A stretch of 39,210 nucleotides of DNA from Ekhidna sp. (lineage in GTDB: Bacteria > Bacteroidota > Bacteroidia > Cytophagales > Cyclobacteriaceae), in assembly GCA_014323825.1 (NCBI GenBank), contig JACONI010000073.1, forward strand, positions 25,683 through 64,892, given 5' to 3'. Below the pieces are notes generated by a model that did no database searches, was not told the origin of the DNA, and saw only the letters and a list, made by a program, of their open reading frames with translations. The first letter of the stretch is position 1, and each line of letters begins with the position of its first letter. Shown in pieces: positions 16,281 through 23,468 of the stretch. The position numbers and the translations under genes were made by a program.

Positions 16281-17507
16281 TTAAATCCTTGCAGCCATAA
16301 AAAGGCTCAAATCTTTGTAGCCCAAGTTGAATCGTTTTGCAATATTCAGGTTGGTGAGTGTTCCATTGTAAGAATAAACACCTTTTTGTAGCCATGGCTT
16401 TTGATAGATCATTTCGTCAAACCCTCCCATCTCTCCGGCTTCCTGCAATATTGGCATAAATATATTTGAGATTGCTAAAGAAGCAGTCTGCGCAACTCTC
16501 GAAGCAATGTTTGGAACACAATAATGTATTACTTCGTGTCTTACAAATACGGGATTATCATGGCTGGTCATCTCAGAGGTCTCAATGCAGCCACCCTGAT
16601 CAATACTTACATCAATGATCACCGATCCCGGCTTCATTTCCATCACCATATCCTCACTTATGATGATTTTGTTTTTCCCCCTTTCCATTCGTATTGCACC
16701 TACAATAACATCTGCTTCTCTTGCTTCCTTACCAAGTAGCGAAGCATCAAATGTAGAAGTATGTATTTCATGCCCAATGGTATGTTTTAGCCTCCTCATT
16801 TTGTAAATGTTATCATCAAAAACACGTACTTCAGCTCCATGACCAAGCGCAGCCCTTGCTGCAAATTCGGCAACTGTACCTGCACCAAGGATCATCACTT
16901 TTGTTGGAGGCACCCCGGTAATACCTCCAACAATAATACCCCTGCCATTATTAGCACTACTTAGATATTCCGCTGCAATAATCATCACATTACTTCCTGC
17001 AATTTCACTCATTGCTCTTACCAGAGGAAGCCCGCCTTCATTGTCTTGAATAAATTCATACCCTATTGCGATGAGCTTTTTCTTATTGATTGCTTCTAAA
17101 TATTTTACCTTTTGTTTCCCAACCTGAAAAGCTGAAAGTAACGTACTTCCGGGCTTCATTAATTCGATTTCTTTCAAAGAAGGAGGTTCTACTTTTAAAA
17201 TCGTATTGCATTCAAAAACCTTCTTAGCACTGTACACTACTTGAGCTCCGGCTTCACTGTATTCCTGATCAGAAAAGTTTGACGGAATACCTGCTTCACT
17301 CTGGATGATAATTTCGTGACCACTTGCAACCAGCACTCCAACTGAAGCCGGTTTAAGGGGAACTCTTTTTTCCTGCTTTGCTACTTCTCGTGGAACTCCT
17401 ATCTGTAAAGCATTTGGTTTTTTGGCTGTTTTGGCCGGAACTTCCTGCGGATAAAGATTCTGCTCTCCAGCCAGTTGGGCAAATCCGGGTTTTGAGATGT
17501 CATTCAT
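16281..17507 (-). CDS. ald: Alanine dehydrogenase family protein
   Basis: A 408-residue member of the alanine dehydrogenase/PntA family, which deaminates alanine to pyruvate with NAD. Family conservation starts at about 33 (ALQIGVPRE), so there is a 32-residue extension. By hand alignment with Mycobacterium Ald, R48 and K105 match the substrate-binding Arg15 and Lys75, the NAD loop is LGAGTVAEFAARAA (207-220), and SIDQGGC (301-307) carries the catalytic Asp. The position of the catalytic His96 is Gln here (SAFQVGKQ, Q128), so substrate and activity are less certain. It is the last gene of the porX-tsaE-ald cluster, its start overlapping tsaE by 4 nt. Confidence 0.82.
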   Translation of the reverse strand: MNDISKPGFAQLAGEQNLYPQEVPAKTAKKPNALQIGVPREVAKQEKRVPLKPASVGVLVASGHEIIIQSEAGIPSNFSDQEYSEAGAQVVYSAKKVFECNTILKVEPPSLKEIELMKPGSTLLSAFQVGKQKVKYLEAINKKKLIAIGYEFIQDNEGGLPLVRAMSEIAGSNVMIIAAEYLSSANNGRGIIVGGITGVPPTKVMILGAGTVAEFAARAALGHGAEVRVFDDNIYKMRRLKHTIGHEIHTSTFDASLLGKEAREADVIVGAIRMERGKNKIIISEDMVMEMKPGSVIIDVSIDQGGCIETSEMTSHDNPVFVRHEVIHYCVPNIASRVAQTASLAISNIFMPILQEAGEMGGFDEMIYQKPWLQKGVYSYNGTLTNLNIAKRFNLGYKDLSLFMAARI

Positions 17508-17923
17508 TCAGGTATTGCGGTTAGCGATCGGGCTTTATCACTTACTAAATTAATGTTTATTTTTAGGTAATCTTCAGGCAGTAGCGGTACTATCAACCCC
17601 GGCCATTCTATCAGACAAAGCTCGCCCGAGTAAAGATAATCCTCAACTCCAATATCAATTGCTTCTTCAATACTTTTCAAGCGATAGCAATCGAAATGAT
17701 AAATAATTCCTTTTTTTTTGCTTTCATACTCATTTATAATTGAAAATGTAGGTGAACTCACTTTATCAACAACAAGCAACTCCTTCCCTATTTCTTTAAT
17801 TAGGGTAGTTTTACCTGAGCCTATTTCGGCATAAAAGCACCAGACATTTAGATTCTCAAAGTTTAAAATTAACTTTCTTGCAATCTCTTGCAACTCTGCT
17901 TCCATATAGTATGGAATGTTCAT
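17504..17923 (-). CDS. tsaE: tRNA t6A biosynthesis ATPase TsaE
   Basis: A 139-residue P-loop ATPase that, with TsaB and TsaD, completes the N6-threonylcarbamoyl modification of A37 in ANN-decoding tRNAs. Walker A is AEIGSGKTT (32-40). Other TsaE blocks are SSPTFSIINEY, YHFDCYRL and CLIEWPG. Length is normal. It overlaps porX upstream and ald downstream by 4 nt each, so all three are probably co-translated. Confidence 0.95.
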   Translation of the reverse strand: MNIPYYMEAELQEIARKLILNFENLNVWCFYAEIGSGKTTLIKEIGKELLVVDKVSSPTFSIINEYESKKKGIIYHFDCYRLKSIEEAIDIGVEDYLYSGELCLIEWPGLIVPLLPEDYLKININLVSDKARSLTAIPE

Positions 17924-19470
17924 TTGGTGCCCAACACTACTAATGGAATTAGCATTTCTTCCATTGATATACCGCCATGCTGAAAGGTATCTTTGTAGTA
18001 CCTCACATAGTGATTGAAATTATTAGGATATGCAAAAAAATGATCCTCAAGAGCAAAAACAAATGTGCTACTTATGTGAGGTTTTGGTAATCCTATTTTT
18101 TCTGCATTTCTGTGAAAATAAACCTTCTCTTTATTGAAAGCTAAGTTATTTCCTACCTTATACCTAAGATTTGTATTGGTTTTTCGATCTCCCACAATTT
18201 TCTGAGCTTTAATTACCCTGATCGTCCCATGATCTGTTGTAATCGCTACCTTAACTCTTTGGTTTGACAGAGCCTTCAAAATATCATACAGAGATGAATG
18301 TGTAAACCATGATTTTGTAATAGAGCGGTAGGCGGACTCATCAGGTGCCAGTTCCCGGATCATTTGCATATCCGTTCTGGCATGTGAGAGCATATCCACG
18401 AAGTTAAAAACAATGGCGTTCAATCTGTTTGACATTAGATTGGAAATACCTTCACTTAGATGTTTACCCTCATCAGGTTTCAAAATTTTATAGTAAGAAA
18501 AGCGTTCTTTTATTCTATTTCTTTCAAGATTAGATGCTAAAAGCTCCTCTTCGAACTGATTTTTTTTATCATCGCTCTCCTCATCAATCCAGAGATCAGG
18601 AAAACGATTTGCTATTTCAAAAGGAGTAAGTCCGGCAAATAATGCGTTTCTGGCATAGGAGGTCGTGGTGGGCAGGACAGCGTAGTAAAGTTCTTCCGAT
18701 TCTATTGAAAAAAGTTCAGCAATATCAGGTTCAATGATTTTCCATTGATCAAATCTTAAGTTATCAATTACGATTAAAAAAACCGGATCATCCTGAATTA
18801 AGGGAAATATTCTGTTTTTAATTAAATAATGAGATAGCAGGGGCCGATCAATATCCGGATCGCTGATCCAACTCTCGTAATTTTTCATTATAAAGTCAGA
18901 AAAATTGCCCTCTGCCTCAACTTTCTGAGCATTTAATACCTCTGCCATGCTCTTATCCTCGGTTCCATCTATCTCCATCTCCCAATAGACTAATTTTTTA
19001 TATATCTCCGCCCAATCTTCGTGATTCTGGGCTTCCATTACATTCATGGAAAGTTTTTGAAATGCTCTCTGGTAACTTAAATTCGTTTTCTCAGAAATAA
19101 TTCGTTTATTGTCCAGAATTTTTTTTACTGACAGTAATACCTGATTTGGATTCAACGGCTTTATCAAATAATCAGCAATTTTAGCTCCGATGGCCTCCTC
19201 CATAATTTCCTCTGCCTCGTTTTTGGTGATCATCACAACCGGCAGATTAGGATGAGTAGATTTGATATAATTTAATGTTTCAAGCCCGCTCATCCCCGGC
19301 ATATTTTCATCTAGAAAGACAATGTCAAAATGATTGTGATCAATTTCTTCAAGTGCATCAGACCCACTGTTTACCGGAGTAAGGTTATAGCCCTTTTGTT
19401 CAAGAAATAAAATGTGCGGTTTTAGTAATTCTATTTCATCGTCCGCCCACAAGATTTTATATTGCTGCAT
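17920..19470 (-). CDS. porX: PorX, T9SS regulator (receiver + PglZ domain)
   Basis: A 516-residue two-domain regulator. Residues 1-125 form a CheY-like receiver with the acidic pair D10/D11, phospho-acceptor D54 in VFLDENMPG and the lysine in YLIKPLNP. From about 200 a PglZ/alkaline-phosphatase-superfamily domain follows: FLIVIDNLRFDQW, LPTTTSYARNALFAGL, FVDMLSHAR, ITTDHGTIRV and QHGGISMEEMLIPL supply metal ligands and the catalytic threonine. In Porphyromonas and Flavobacterium, PorX with the kinase PorY controls the type IX secretion system, and its PglZ domain cleaves oligonucleotides. No porY is in the window. Divergent from the HD gene with 29 nt between starts. Confidence 0.95.
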   Translation of the reverse strand: MQQYKILWADDEIELLKPHILFLEQKGYNLTPVNSGSDALEEIDHNHFDIVFLDENMPGMSGLETLNYIKSTHPNLPVVMITKNEAEEIMEEAIGAKIADYLIKPLNPNQVLLSVKKILDNKRIISEKTNLSYQRAFQKLSMNVMEAQNHEDWAEIYKKLVYWEMEIDGTEDKSMAEVLNAQKVEAEGNFSDFIMKNYESWISDPDIDRPLLSHYLIKNRIFPLIQDDPVFLIVIDNLRFDQWKIIEPDIAELFSIESEELYYAVLPTTTSYARNALFAGLTPFEIANRFPDLWIDEESDDKKNQFEEELLASNLERNRIKERFSYYKILKPDEGKHLSEGISNLMSNRLNAIVFNFVDMLSHARTDMQMIRELAPDESAYRSITKSWFTHSSLYDILKALSNQRVKVAITTDHGTIRVIKAQKIVGDRKTNTNLRYKVGNNLAFNKEKVYFHRNAEKIGLPKPHISSTFVFALEDHFFAYPNNFNHYVRYYKDTFQHGGISMEEMLIPLVVLGTK

Positions 19471-19499
19471 AATTACTGCTAATTAAATCACTTAATCCC

Positions 19500-20732
19500 T
19501 TGAACAAAAGGAAAATCCTAAATGATCCGATTTACGGATTTATAAATATCCCAAATGATCTCTTATTTGATATTATTGAACATCGTTATTTTCAGCGATT
19601 AAGGAGAATAAAACAACTAGGTCTTTCTGATTTTGTTTACCCGGGAGCATTGCATACCCGCTTTCACCACGCACTTGGTGCAATGAACTTAATGAGAAGA
19701 GTTTTAAATTCTCTGGAAGAAAAGGGAATTGATATTTCCGATGAAGAACGAAAGGCCGGTTTGTTAGCAATTCTCCTTCATGATATAGGTCACGGACCCT
19801 TTTCGCATACCTTAGAATTTTCTCTATTCAAGAAAATCAGCCATGAACAAGTAAGCATTTGGATGATGGAAAGGCTTAATAACGAGTTTAATGGCTCTTT
19901 AGACCTTACAATTAAAATTTTCAAAAATCAATACAGCCGATCATTTTTCCATCAATTGGTATCAAGCCAATTAGACATCGACCGATTAGATTATTTGAAA
20001 AGAGATTCGTTCTTTACCGGGGTCTACGAGGGAGCTATCGGTTCTGAACGCATTATAAAGATGCTAAACGTAATCAGTGAGCAATTGGTAGTGGAAGAAA
20101 AAGGCATTTACAGTATTGAAAACTTTTTAAGTGCAAGACGACTGATGTACTGGCAGGTTTATTTGCATAAAACAGCCGTAAGTGCCGAAGTAATGCTCAT
20201 AAAGCTTATTGAAAGAGCAAAAAAATTGGTTCAGGCAGGCCGAGATCTAATGGCTACTCCCGCACTAAGCATTTTCCTTAAAAGAAATATTACCACAAGA
20301 GATTTTGAAGAAGACCCGGATATACTGGAAGTCTATGCTAAACTGGATGACAGTGATATTTGGGGTTCCATCAAGTTTTGGCAAAACCATGAAGACATCG
20401 TTTTGAGAATGCTAAGTCAAATGCTGTTGGAAAGAAGATTGCTGGGCATCTCTTTCTCTAATGATGAAGTTGGAAGAGTAGTTACAGATAACCTTACCCA
20501 AAAAGTGATGAATCGGTGGAAAATAAATAAAGAAGAGGCCTCTTTTTTTATCAAGACCGGATTCGTTAGCAATTCGGCTTACATTTCATCCGGTCAATCC
20601 ATAAAGATTTTGCGCAAAAACGGCAGTGTGGTTGATATTGCAGAAGCCTCTGATTTGCCGAATATTAAAGCAATGCGCCAAATCGTGAAAAAACATTACC
20701 TATGTGCACCGAAATCAATTAAACAGCTTTGA
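19500..20732 (+). CDS. HD-domain phosphohydrolase (SAMHD1/dGTPase-like)
   Basis: A 410-residue HD-superfamily hydrolase. Metal-binding residues are visible in HTRFHHALG (52-60), the HD pair in LLHDIGHGPFSHTLE (94-95), and the distal aspartate in LDIDRLDYLKRD (about 160). This arrangement is that of dNTP triphosphohydrolases and related SAMHD1-like proteins, though the true substrate is unknown. The start is TTG at 19500: it gives MNKRKILNDPIYGFI, the N-terminus expected for the family, and no ATG lies upstream before the in-frame stop at 19470. The end overlaps the ABC ATPase start by 4 nt. Confidence 0.85.
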   Translation: MNKRKILNDPIYGFINIPNDLLFDIIEHRYFQRLRRIKQLGLSDFVYPGALHTRFHHALGAMNLMRRVLNSLEEKGIDISDEERKAGLLAILLHDIGHGPFSHTLEFSLFKKISHEQVSIWMMERLNNEFNGSLDLTIKIFKNQYSRSFFHQLVSSQLDIDRLDYLKRDSFFTGVYEGAIGSERIIKMLNVISEQLVVEEKGIYSIENFLSARRLMYWQVYLHKTAVSAEVMLIKLIERAKKLVQAGRDLMATPALSIFLKRNITTRDFEEDPDILEVYAKLDDSDIWGSIKFWQNHEDIVLRMLSQMLLERRLLGISFSNDEVGRVVTDNLTQKVMNRWKINKEEASFFIKTGFVSNSAYISSGQSIKILRKNGSVVDIAEASDLPNIKAMRQIVKKHYLCAPKSIKQL

Positions 20733-21316
20733 ACATACGTGCTGAGTTTATCGGAAAAAGATATGGGAAAAATTGGGTTTTTAGAAATCTGAATTTTGAG
20801 GTCATTAAAGGTTCTAAGGTTGCATTGACAGGGAAGAATGGCTCCGGAAAATCTACCCTTTTGCAAATTTTGAGTGGTTATCTGACCCCCTCAGAGGGAA
20901 CTGTAATATACAGTAATAAAAAAGCAGATATGAAAAAGCCGAATGCTGCCTACATTGGACCTTACACGGAAATAATAGAAGAGATGACCGTAAGAGAATT
21001 TTTGTCCTTTCACGCTCATTTCAAAAAACCATTAATAAATATAGATGAGATGGCTCGGAAAGCTTCTCTGCCTCTTGATAAGTTTATATCAGAGCTCTCC
21101 ACGGGAATGAAACAACGCGTTAAACTGATAACAGCATTCCACTTCGAAAACGAAATAATTTTTATGGATGAGCCTACTGCAAACCTTGACAACGAGGGAT
21201 TTGTTTGGTGGAAAGAGGAAATTCAACAACTGGAAAGTACTTTTTTACTGGCTTCTAATGACAAAACGGAAAGTTCTAATTGTATGTTAAAAATAAATTT
21301 AAAAAAAAATGCTTAA
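20729..21316 (+). CDS. Short ABC transporter ATP-binding protein
   Basis: A 195-residue ABC ATPase: Walker A GKNGSGKST (35-43), signature LSTGMKQRVKL (about 128), Walker B IIFMDEPTANLD (about 150). The switch histidine after the D-loop is replaced by asparagine (LLASNDKTE). It is short, resembling CcmA-size ATPases, and no permease gene is adjacent, so its transport partner must be elsewhere. The start appears to be TTG, overlapping the TGA of the HD gene (TTGA). With the HD gene it forms a coupled pair. Confidence 0.85.
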   Translation: MNIRAEFIGKRYGKNWVFRNLNFEVIKGSKVALTGKNGSGKSTLLQILSGYLTPSEGTVIYSNKKADMKKPNAAYIGPYTEIIEEMTVREFLSFHAHFKKPLINIDEMARKASLPLDKFISELSTGMKQRVKLITAFHFENEIIFMDEPTANLDNEGFVWWKEEIQQLESTFLLASNDKTESSNCMLKINLKKNA

Positions 21317-21346
21317 CAGATAATTTATTAGAAATTATTCAGTTAT

Positions 21347-21382
21347 ATTTGTAGCAATAATTAAAAAAGGGTTATACCTTTG
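21347..21382 (+). promoter_or_regulatory. Promoter for the 21.4-kb lipoprotein
   Basis: TTTG (21347-21350) and TACCTTTG (21375-21382) match the Bacteroidota -33/-7 elements. The 24-nt spacer is somewhat longer than usual. The expected leader is about 40 nt. Confidence 0.55.
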
Positions 21383-21430
21383 TACAAATTAGTAACAATA
21401 ACAGATTAATAACACTAACAAAATTACATT

Positions 21431-21943
21431 ATGAAAAGAGTATTGAATTTATTTATGGTCTTAGTTTTTGTTTCCCCACTTGTTTTTACGTCATGCGGCG
21501 GAGATGATGATGGAGGACCTGAACAGACTAAAGCCGAAAAAAATGCTTTAGTTCTGAATGGTACATGGACTGAAGACACAAGAGCAAACCTTGGCATAAA
21601 ATTTAATAATGGAGATGCAGAAGGTGACTGGTCCGGTTTCAGACTGACCTTCAGTAATGCTACTAAGGATGGCGGTAAATATGCTGTAACCGGTATTTCC
21701 GATCGTTACGAATCCGGGATATGGAAAGCTACCGGTACTTGGAAATTTGATGATAATGCAGTGAATATTGTTCGAGATGACGGGGTTAGCATGGCTTTAA
21801 CAATACCTGAAACAACTGTAGAATTAGTTGGTGATGAAATTGTACATACCTTGACACTTGTGTTTACAATACCTGACAGTGGGAGCAGGTTATCCGGAAT
21901 TTCCGGTGAAGAATGGATATTCCATTTGAAAAGACCGATTTGA
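21431..21943 (+). CDS. Lipoprotein, lipocalin-like (unknown function)
   Basis: A 170-residue exported lipoprotein. The signal peptide ends in the lipobox FTSC with Cys22, followed by GGDDDGG, an acidic/glycine stretch typical of surface-sorted Bacteroidota lipoproteins. The mature part has LNGTWTEDT, WKATGTWKF and the final EEWIFHLKRPI, the beta-rich pattern of small lipocalin-like DUF proteins. A promoter and a strong terminator frame it as a single-gene unit. Confidence 0.75.
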   Translation: MKRVLNLFMVLVFVSPLVFTSCGGDDDGGPEQTKAEKNALVLNGTWTEDTRANLGIKFNNGDAEGDWSGFRLTFSNATKDGGKYAVTGISDRYESGIWKATGTWKFDDNAVNIVRDDGVSMALTIPETTVELVGDEIVHTLTLVFTIPDSGSRLSGISGEEWIFHLKRPI

Positions 21944-21980
21944 AAAGACCGACTAACTAGATAGATCTTAAATAACAAAA

Positions 21981-22004
21981 AAGCGGCATAAAGCCGCTTT
22001 TTTT
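21981..22004 (+). terminator. Intrinsic terminator after the lipoprotein gene
   Basis: AAGCGGC (21981-21987) pairs perfectly with GCCGCTT (21993-21999) around an ATAAA loop, with As before and seven Ts at 21998-22004. It can work in both directions. Confidence 0.9.
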
Positions 22005-22030
22005 ATTTCCTAATGGGTATTCATTCAATT

Positions 22031-22071
22031 TTTGTAATTCATTGGGGATAACTTCAGGTAATTTATCTTTG
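22031..22071 (+). promoter_or_regulatory. Promoter-like box now cut off from its gene by an IS
   Basis: TATCTTTG at 22064-22071 matches TAnnTTTG. The nearest TTTG is at 22031-22034, further than ideal. Directly downstream the IS1-family copy begins at 22110. The next + strand gene, the lipoprotein at 22960, follows the far end of the IS by 43 nt. Confidence 0.4.
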
Positions 22072-22109
22072 CATTGTGCAACTAGAGGATAAATATTTCT
22101 TTCGAGGGA

Positions 22110-22916
22110 GGTGTATCACAAAGGATGGAAGTTTAAATATGGTCATAATTGATGTAATAAAAGGCTAATTCAAAGGCTTTGATATGATTTTCCATCTTTT
22201 TTGAAAAACAACATATTCGTCTAAAGGCTCGTCTTATTCGGTGCCTTAACCGACAGTTATTGCCTTCAATGCCCTTAGTGCCCGCCTTGCCTATCAGGTG
22301 GTGGGTGTTCCTAAATACCCGCTTAAAACTTTTCCATTTATCCGTCAATAGCCCGCCCCATTTTATGCCTAGTGTCTTTATTTTACGCCATAACGCCGTG
22401 ACTGTCTTTTCATTGCGTTGGCCAAAGACCCAGGCAACGATCTCTCCACTCTTCCGATGATAAGCATAAATCAACCATTGTTTATGGCTCTTCTTACCTA
22501 CATACGTCTGGAACTCATCCACTTCCAATTTATCGTAAAAACTACGCTTGGGCTGTAGGGTTACCTGCTGTCTTTCTAAGGTCTTCAATACTTTTCCAAG
22601 CGATATACCCAAAATAACGTTTATAGCTCTGAGCCCACAACCTCTCACCAACATCCTTATAATCAGGGTAATAGTGGTAGAATGAGCCCCTCTATAGCTC
22701 AAAGCATGGTCGCCGATAAACGGGCGGGAGCAGTCGTTACATAAATAGTTTTGCTTTTTAGTTTTTTTCCATTTTTAACGATATTTGTATGCTTACACTG
22801 AGGGCAGGTTAGTGTGATTTGTATTTTCATCAGTTTTGAAAATTAATTTTTACGCAAGTTTATGCTAACTTGTTCTTTTTGAAGAAGTTATAAATCGTAT
22901 TTTTTGGAACAGTACC
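22110..22916 (-). mobile_element. IS1-family insertion sequence, nearly intact copy
   Basis: About 807 bp with imperfect terminal inverted repeats: left GGTGTATCACAAAGGATGGA, right (inward, minus strand) GGTACTGTTCCAAAAAATAC. It carries one IS1-type transposase on the minus strand. No clear target duplication flanks it (left TTCGAGGGA, right CAAAAATTT). It is closely similar to the copy at 14.2 kb over its whole length. Confidence 0.88.
22133..22830 (-). CDS. IS1-family transposase, frame-shifted at an A7 run
   Basis: The protein has the IS1 InsA/InsB layout joined in one chain. The zinc finger is in two pieces: CPQCKHTNIVKNG before the shift and LCNDCSRPF after it. Then come a helix-turn-helix (MLVRGCGLRAINVILGISL) and the DDE catalytic domain with D in VDEFQTYVG, D in LLTDKW and E in KGIEGNNC. 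The start ATG at 22830 is in a different frame from the rest. A run of seven As (minus strand, 22768-22762) followed by C lies at codon 22, and a -1 slip there restores the whole zinc finger and transposase. Without the slip, translation stops about 24 codons later, and the frame from 22702 lacks the zinc finger. Confidence 0.85.
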
Positions 22917-22959
22917 CAAAAATTTTATGATTGATTTGATAGTTAAGTATTTTTGAACC

Positions 22960-23394
22960 ATGAAAAAAATATCGTTACTCGTCATCACAGTTGTGGTACT
23001 TACGTCATGTAGTTCTCCGTCGAATGAGAATGATCGACCTGCGACCTCAACTGACTCTCCTGATATTTCCTCTGCCGTCTGGATTGGTAACTGGAAGGCA
23101 GAGTGGGAAACACCTCCTGATTCTTACCCTGATTTGAAGGATATGGAGTTCTACATGAATGGAAGATTCGTGTTTTCAAAGGATAGCCTTACTGTTATCA
23201 ATAACGGATATCCCGGATGTATTTTTGCTGCCGACACATTAAAGCATACTCAATCCTGGAAGGTCTCAAATGATACGCTGGTTTCTTACAACGACACCTC
23301 CACTCCGGGAATGATTTATAAAGTAAAATCCTTATCTGAAAATGGCATTGAACTACAGCTAATGGAAGATATTTTTGTTACACTCACGAAATAA
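22960..23394 (+). CDS. Small lipoprotein of unknown function
   Basis: A 144-residue lipoprotein: the signal peptide ends LTSC with Cys17, then a Ser/Asn/Asp-rich linker. The mature domain has SSAVWIGNWKAEWE and a beta-rich pattern ending IELQLMEDIFVTLTK. I do not recognise the family; it may be lipocalin-like. The IS1 element lies 43 nt upstream, so its original promoter may have been displaced. The AsmA gene follows 74 nt later on the same strand. Confidence 0.7.
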   Translation: MKKISLLVITVVVLTSCSSPSNENDRPATSTDSPDISSAVWIGNWKAEWETPPDSYPDLKDMEFYMNGRFVFSKDSLTVINNGYPGCIFAADTLKHTQSWKVSNDTLVSYNDTSTPGMIYKVKSLSENGIELQLMEDIFVTLTK

Positions 23395-23468
23395 CATGAT
23401 TCTCTCAATAAAAAATCTATTTTTAAATACAAAAAGTTTTCTTTAACTTGGTTAAAAATTAAATTCCC

